In this document: positions 7,016-9,403 of the stretch, one piece after another
How the letters are laid out: every line of letters starts with the position of its first letter
Numbering within the stretch: the stretch's first letter is position 1
Assembly (NCBI GenBank): GCA_903888395.1
Contig: CAISTO010000300.1
Location: forward strand, 1-9,403
DNA: 9,403 bases
Source: an uncultured Bacteroidota bacterium
GTDB lineage: Bacteria > Bacteroidota > Bacteroidia > UKL13-3
Direction of reading: 5' to 3'
Notes under the pieces: generated by a model
Told to the model about the DNA's origin: nothing
Databases searched by the model: none
The model's input: only the letters and a program-made list of their open reading frames with translations
Position numbers and translations under genes: made by a program

Positions 7016-7918
7016 ATGAAACCCAATCAAAGCATCTTATTTTTAGTAAATCCATTTGCAGGAAAAGGCAAAGCTTTGAACACTGCGCAAAATGCCATTG
7101 CAGTGATGCAACAAAACGGATATGATACAGCACTTTTGGTAAGTAAAACTACAGGTGATTTAGCAAATTTTGTACATCAATTTAAAGTAAATAATATTAG
7201 CAAAATAGCAGTATTAGGTGGCGATGGAACCATGCACGAAGTAATTAATGCCATGATGCAAGAGCCAATGTGGTTAGCAGTTCCAATCATGCTTTTTCCC
7301 TGCGGAACTGGCAATGCGTTTAACTACGATTTAGATTGCTTAACAAGCAAAAAAGCCACTCAATTATTATTAACAGGAAACAATAAACTAATAGATATTG
7401 CAGAAGTAAAAACAAATGGAACCAGCATTTGGTCGTTTAATATAGTGGGTTGTGGCTTGGTGGCTCAAATAAATTTATTAGCCGAAAAATTAAGATGGCT
7501 TGGTGCAGCTAGATACACCATCGCATCGCTTATAAAAATAGTGGTGAATCCCACTATAAAAGCAAAAATTACTTATAATAATGAAGTTTTTAATAGTGAA
7601 TATTGTTTTCTATTTGCATGCAATACTCGTTACACAGGTAAAGCGATGAAAATGGCTCCTTTGGCAAAATTAAACGATGGCTTGATTGATTTTTTAATAG
7701 TTGAAAAAGCATCAAGGCTTCAATTATTAATGCTTTTTCCAAAAGTATTTAGCGGCAAACACATGAGCTCTCCAATATTAAAATATGTACAAGCAAAGCA
7801 TATAGCAATAGAAACCGAAACCCCTCATTTAGTAAATATAGACGGTGAGATGAAAGGAAATACTTCATTGGAAATTATGATGCATCAGCAGAAACTAAAG
7901 TTGATTTGTGATTTATAA
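7016..7918 (+). CDS. Diacylglycerol/sphingosine kinase-family lipid kinase, copy 2 (tandem paralogue)
   Basis: A 300-aa paralogue of copy 1, same length, about 192 of 300 residues identical with no gaps (hand count). I place the start at ATG 7016: it gives MKPNQSILFLVNPFAGKGKA, lining up residue for residue with copy 1. An in-frame TTG at 7010 would add two residues (MF) with no counterpart. Key motifs are kept: VNPFAGKGKA at 11-20, GGDGTMHEVINA at 68-79, PCGTGNAF at 95-102, ACNTRYTGKAM at 201-211, AKLNDGLID at 217-225, and IDGE at 275-278. Differences cluster at about 45-60, 81-92, 171-200 and 251-275, away from the nucleotide site, and could shift lipid preference (inference). The leader also resembles that of copy 1. 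Both copies look functional, with neither frameshift nor stop. Function is that of the family, as for copy 1. Confidence 0.85.
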   Translation: MKPNQSILFLVNPFAGKGKALNTAQNAIAVMQQNGYDTALLVSKTTGDLANFVHQFKVNNISKIAVLGGDGTMHEVINAMMQEPMWLAVPIMLFPCGTGNAFNYDLDCLTSKKATQLLLTGNNKLIDIAEVKTNGTSIWSFNIVGCGLVAQINLLAEKLRWLGAARYTIASLIKIVVNPTIKAKITYNNEVFNSEYCFLFACNTRYTGKAMKMAPLAKLNDGLIDFLIVEKASRLQLLMLFPKVFSGKHMSSPILKYVQAKHIAIETETPHLVNIDGEMKGNTSLEIMMHQQKLKLICDL

Positions 7919-7936
7919 ATTATATTTTTTTTGTTT

Positions 7937-7956
7937 CCGTTGCTTGAAAGCAACGG
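7937..7956 (+). terminator. Hairpin after the second lipid kinase, possible weak terminator
   Basis: A perfect 8-bp stem CCGTTGCT/AGCAACGG (7937-7944 with 7949-7956) closes a TGAA tetraloop, 18 nt after the stop codon. The following tract, CAATAAATTTTG, is only weakly U-rich, so termination is uncertain. The 11-mer TTTTGTTTCCG occurs at 7929-7939, overlapping the stem, and again at 7964-7974, which suggests a repeat unit rather than a simple terminator. Confidence 0.4.
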
Positions 7957-8033
7957 CAATAAATTTTGTTTCCGAACAAGATTATTTATTGTCGTTTGGC
8001 TTTAGCCATCCATAAAAGTTTGCCTCCCTATAG

Positions 8034-8049
8034 ACAAGGCATGCCTTGT
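8034..8049. repeat. Perfect 16-bp palindrome in intergenic DNA
   Basis: ACAAGGCATGCCTTGT is a perfect 16-bp palindrome. It stands in a non-coding gap near two other short inverted repeats (7937-7956 and 7997-8008). It resembles the small intergenic palindromic repeats common in environmental Bacteroidota and cyanobacteria (from memory, not checked). It has no spacer and could be an operator or a remnant repeat. Confidence 0.55.
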
Positions 8050-8114
8050 GTTTACAATATTTCAACTACACTACCAATAGTTTGAAATAATTATAGTAAA
8101 TTGGTTATAATTAA

Positions 8115-8122
8115 TATTTTTG
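8115..8122 (+). promoter_or_regulatory. Possible -7 promoter box for the small membrane protein
   Basis: TATTTTTG is an exact match to the Bacteroidetes -7 box TAnnTTTG, 38 nt before the ATG at 8160. No TTTG lies at the right distance; the nearest candidate, TTTG at 8081-8084, is 30 nt upstream. The evidence is a single box in AT-rich DNA. Confidence 0.3.
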
Positions 8123-8159
8123 CAATAGAGATATAATAAAAAACTAAAACAATTAGCTC

Positions 8160-8339
8160 ATGAACACCATTATTAAATACAAAGATTTGCTTTTTTGCAT
8201 ACTTGCAAACCTTATGTTTTTATTACACACTAACCATTATGATGGCTACTTTCACATTACCTACATTCATGTAGTAGGAGGAATAATTCCATTAATTATT
8301 TCCATGAAAAAACACTTTGGGTATTTGGTGAAATATTAA
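8160..8339 (+). CDS. Small membrane protein of 59 aa, unknown function
   Basis: ATG at 8160 to TAA at 8337-8339 encodes 59 residues. There are two hydrophobic stretches: LLFCILANLMFLL at about 10-22, and HVVGGIIPLIISM at about 37-49, with aromatic and His residues between them (HTNHYDGYFHITYIHV, 23-38) and a basic tail (MKKHFGYLVKY). This suggests a two-helix hairpin in the inner membrane. I do not recognise a family. Support for being a gene is the membrane-like composition, an upstream TAnnTTTG box and a 26-nt gap to the larger membrane gene in the same direction. Whether it is translated cannot be shown from sequence. It may be a partner of the following membrane protein (inference). Confidence 0.5.
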   Translation: MNTIIKYKDLLFCILANLMFLLHTNHYDGYFHITYIHVVGGIIPLIISMKKHFGYLVKY

Positions 8340-8365
8340 TTTTTGGTAATTCTAATTTTTAAAAG

Positions 8366-9163
8366 GTGATAGATTTTATTCAGGAACTCAAACAAAGAAA
8401 TGAAACCTTATTTTATTATGGTTTGCTTTGTCTTTTTTTAGCAGTAGTTTTTATTGTATTTACTAAATACACAACTACTCAAATTTATAATGTAAATGCT
8501 TGGTATAAGCCTTTTAAATTTGCATTTTCTACCTTTCTATTTGCTTGGGCAATGGCTTGGTATTGTTATTACCTACCCAATTTTAATATCAATTTATTCA
8601 ATTGGTCTGTTATTATTTTACTAGGATTCGAAATTTTTTATATTGCTTTTCAAGCAGGTAAAGGTCAGCTTTCGCATTATAATATAAGCACTCCTGTTTA
8701 CTCAGCTTTATATTCAATGATGGCATTGGCAGCCACATTGGTAACGCTTTATACAGCTTATGTTGGCATATTATTTTTCACAAACTCCTTTCCTACATTA
8801 CCCAATTACTATGTTTGGGCTATCAGATTTGGAATAATTATTTTTGTTGTTTTTTCATTTGAAGGATTTGCTATGGGTTCAAGATTGAACCACAGTGTTG
8901 GAGCTTTGAACGACAACTCAAATTGGTTCATTATTGGCTGGAGCAAAACTGTTGGCGATTTAAGGGTTTCACATTTTATAGGCATGCATGCCTTACAAGT
9001 ATTGCCAATACTTTCATATTATGTTCTAAAAAACACAAAATTAACAATTGGACTTTCAGTAATTTATGGTATTTTAGCTTTACTTACACTTATTCAAGCA
9101 TTAAAAGGAAAGCCATTGATGAAATCAAAAAATACTCCAAACGAAATAACGAATAAAATGTAA
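8366..9163 (+). CDS. Seven-helix integral membrane protein of unknown function
   Basis: A 265-aa protein with about seven hydrophobic segments (about 15-34, 50-70, 80-97, 113-138, 149-168, 203-221, 226-246). The start is GTG at 8366: an in-frame TAA at 8360-8362 lies just upstream and the next ATG would lose the first helix. Polar residues in and beside helices look patterned: N44-A-W46-Y-K48 and K51, Q96 to H104 (QAGKGQLSH), H176 with VGA, then the string WSKTVGDLRVSHFIGMHALQVLP (192-214) with H203 and H208. I recall similar uncharacterised proteins in other bacteria carrying WSxxxGDLRxxHFxGxHALQ, but I cannot give a family name. Membrane histidines could bind haem or metal, or move protons (inference). 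It follows the 59-aa gene by 26 nt and precedes the GNAT gene by 28 nt. No enzyme motif is recognised. Confidence 0.72.
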   Translation: MIDFIQELKQRNETLFYYGLLCLFLAVVFIVFTKYTTTQIYNVNAWYKPFKFAFSTFLFAWAMAWYCYYLPNFNINLFNWSVIILLGFEIFYIAFQAGKGQLSHYNISTPVYSALYSMMALAATLVTLYTAYVGILFFTNSFPTLPNYYVWAIRFGIIIFVVFSFEGFAMGSRLNHSVGALNDNSNWFIIGWSKTVGDLRVSHFIGMHALQVLPILSYYVLKNTKLTIGLSVIYGILALLTLIQALKGKPLMKSKNTPNEITNKM

Positions 9164-9191
9164 AGGAAATTTAAAATCTTTGAAATATAAC

Positions 9192-9403
9192 ATGCAAAAA
9201 ACTACATTTAAATATTCATTAGAAGGACAAGAAAGCGAGCGCCTAATTTTCAGAAAAATAACTGCAAATGATTTTGAAACTTGGCTAAAGTTTTGCAAAT
9301 ATCCAGATTCCTTAAAATACATTTTTAGCCAAGAACAATTATTAATAAATGATCCTATTGAATATTGTAAAATATGGTTTGAAAAAATTAATAACCGTTA
9401 TGA
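9192..9403 (+). CDS. GNAT-family acetyltransferase, N-terminal part (cut by window edge)
   Basis: An open frame from ATG 9192 runs to the end of the window with no stop: 70 codons plus two bases. Residues about 14-33 (ESERLIFRKITANDFETWLK) match the first strand and helix of RimJ/RimL-type GNAT acetyltransferases (ERLxxRxxxxxDxxxxxxx). The acetyl-CoA binding site, expected later in the fold, is not in the window, so family placement rests on the N-terminus only. Substrate is unknown. It lies 28 nt after the membrane gene and may be co-transcribed. Confidence 0.7.
   Translation, partial: MQKTTFKYSLEGQESERLIFRKITANDFETWLKFCKYPDSLKYIFSQEQLLINDPIEYCKIWFEKINNRY

Noticed and set aside
6943..7125. 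60-aa + strand ORF across the junction of the two lipid kinases
   Set aside because: Overlaps copy 2 in another frame and spans non-coding leader; no recognisable features.
8923..9156. 77-aa + strand ORF inside the seven-helix gene
   Set aside because: Out-of-frame shadow of the larger, membrane-patterned protein.
1..9403. CRISPR array, tRNA or rRNA genes, insertion sequence, toxin-antitoxin or defence genes
   Set aside because: No regularly spaced repeats, cloverleaf-like sequence, transposase or defence-protein motif was seen on either strand.

Overview
The window is AT-rich chromosomal DNA that looks like a member of the Bacteroidota. Support comes from A/T-rich leaders with little Shine-Dalgarno signal, a TTTG-N20-TAnnATTG promoter-like sequence close to the Bacteroidota consensus, heptameric GACCATA-type intergenic repeats, and proteins whose style fits that phylum. 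I cannot name a genus. There is no sign of phage, plasmid, transposon, CRISPR, tRNA or rRNA.

Layout. (1) Positions 14-2109, + strand: two envelope lipoproteins, an LpoB-like penicillin-binding-protein activator and a COG3014-type TPR-like lipoprotein. A strong hairpin terminator and an (ATTT)5 repeat lie between them. (2) Positions 2110-2203: a 94-bp convergent gap filled by an imperfect inverted repeat built from a 7-nt unit. (3) Positions 2204-5763, - strand: a tightly packed four-gene operon, in transcription order a 3-oxoacid CoA-transferase B subunit, a GT-C (GT22-like) membrane glycosyltransferase, a short TatD-family metal hydrolase and TcdA (tRNA t6A dehydratase), with gaps of 8, 3 and 0 nt. 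(4) Positions 5764-6050: a very AT-rich divergent intergenic region with a plausible promoter for the + strand. (5) Positions 6051-7918, + strand: two tandem diacylglycerol/sphingosine-kinase-family lipid kinases of 300 aa each, about 64% identical without gaps. They are a local duplication that appears to include the leader. (6) Positions 7919-8159: a gap with several small palindromes. (7) Positions 8160 to the end, + strand: a 59-aa small membrane protein missed by a 60-aa cutoff, a 265-aa seven-helix membrane protein of unknown function, and the start of a GNAT acetyltransferase cut by the window edge.

How the genes relate. The two lipoproteins probably act in peptidoglycan or envelope maintenance. 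The - strand operon mixes metabolism, glycan synthesis, nucleic-acid/metal hydrolase and tRNA modification, and reads as a packed housekeeping operon rather than a pathway. The lipid kinases and the 8160-9163 pair are membrane-related. Three of the ten genes appear to use non-ATG starts (TTG at 688, TTG at 3595, GTG at 8366).

I see no obvious new defence or mobile system. The least explained items are the 59-aa/265-aa membrane pair, the COG3014 lipoprotein, the lipid kinase duplication, the CoA-transferase B subunit with no adjacent A subunit, and the repeat-built convergent gap.
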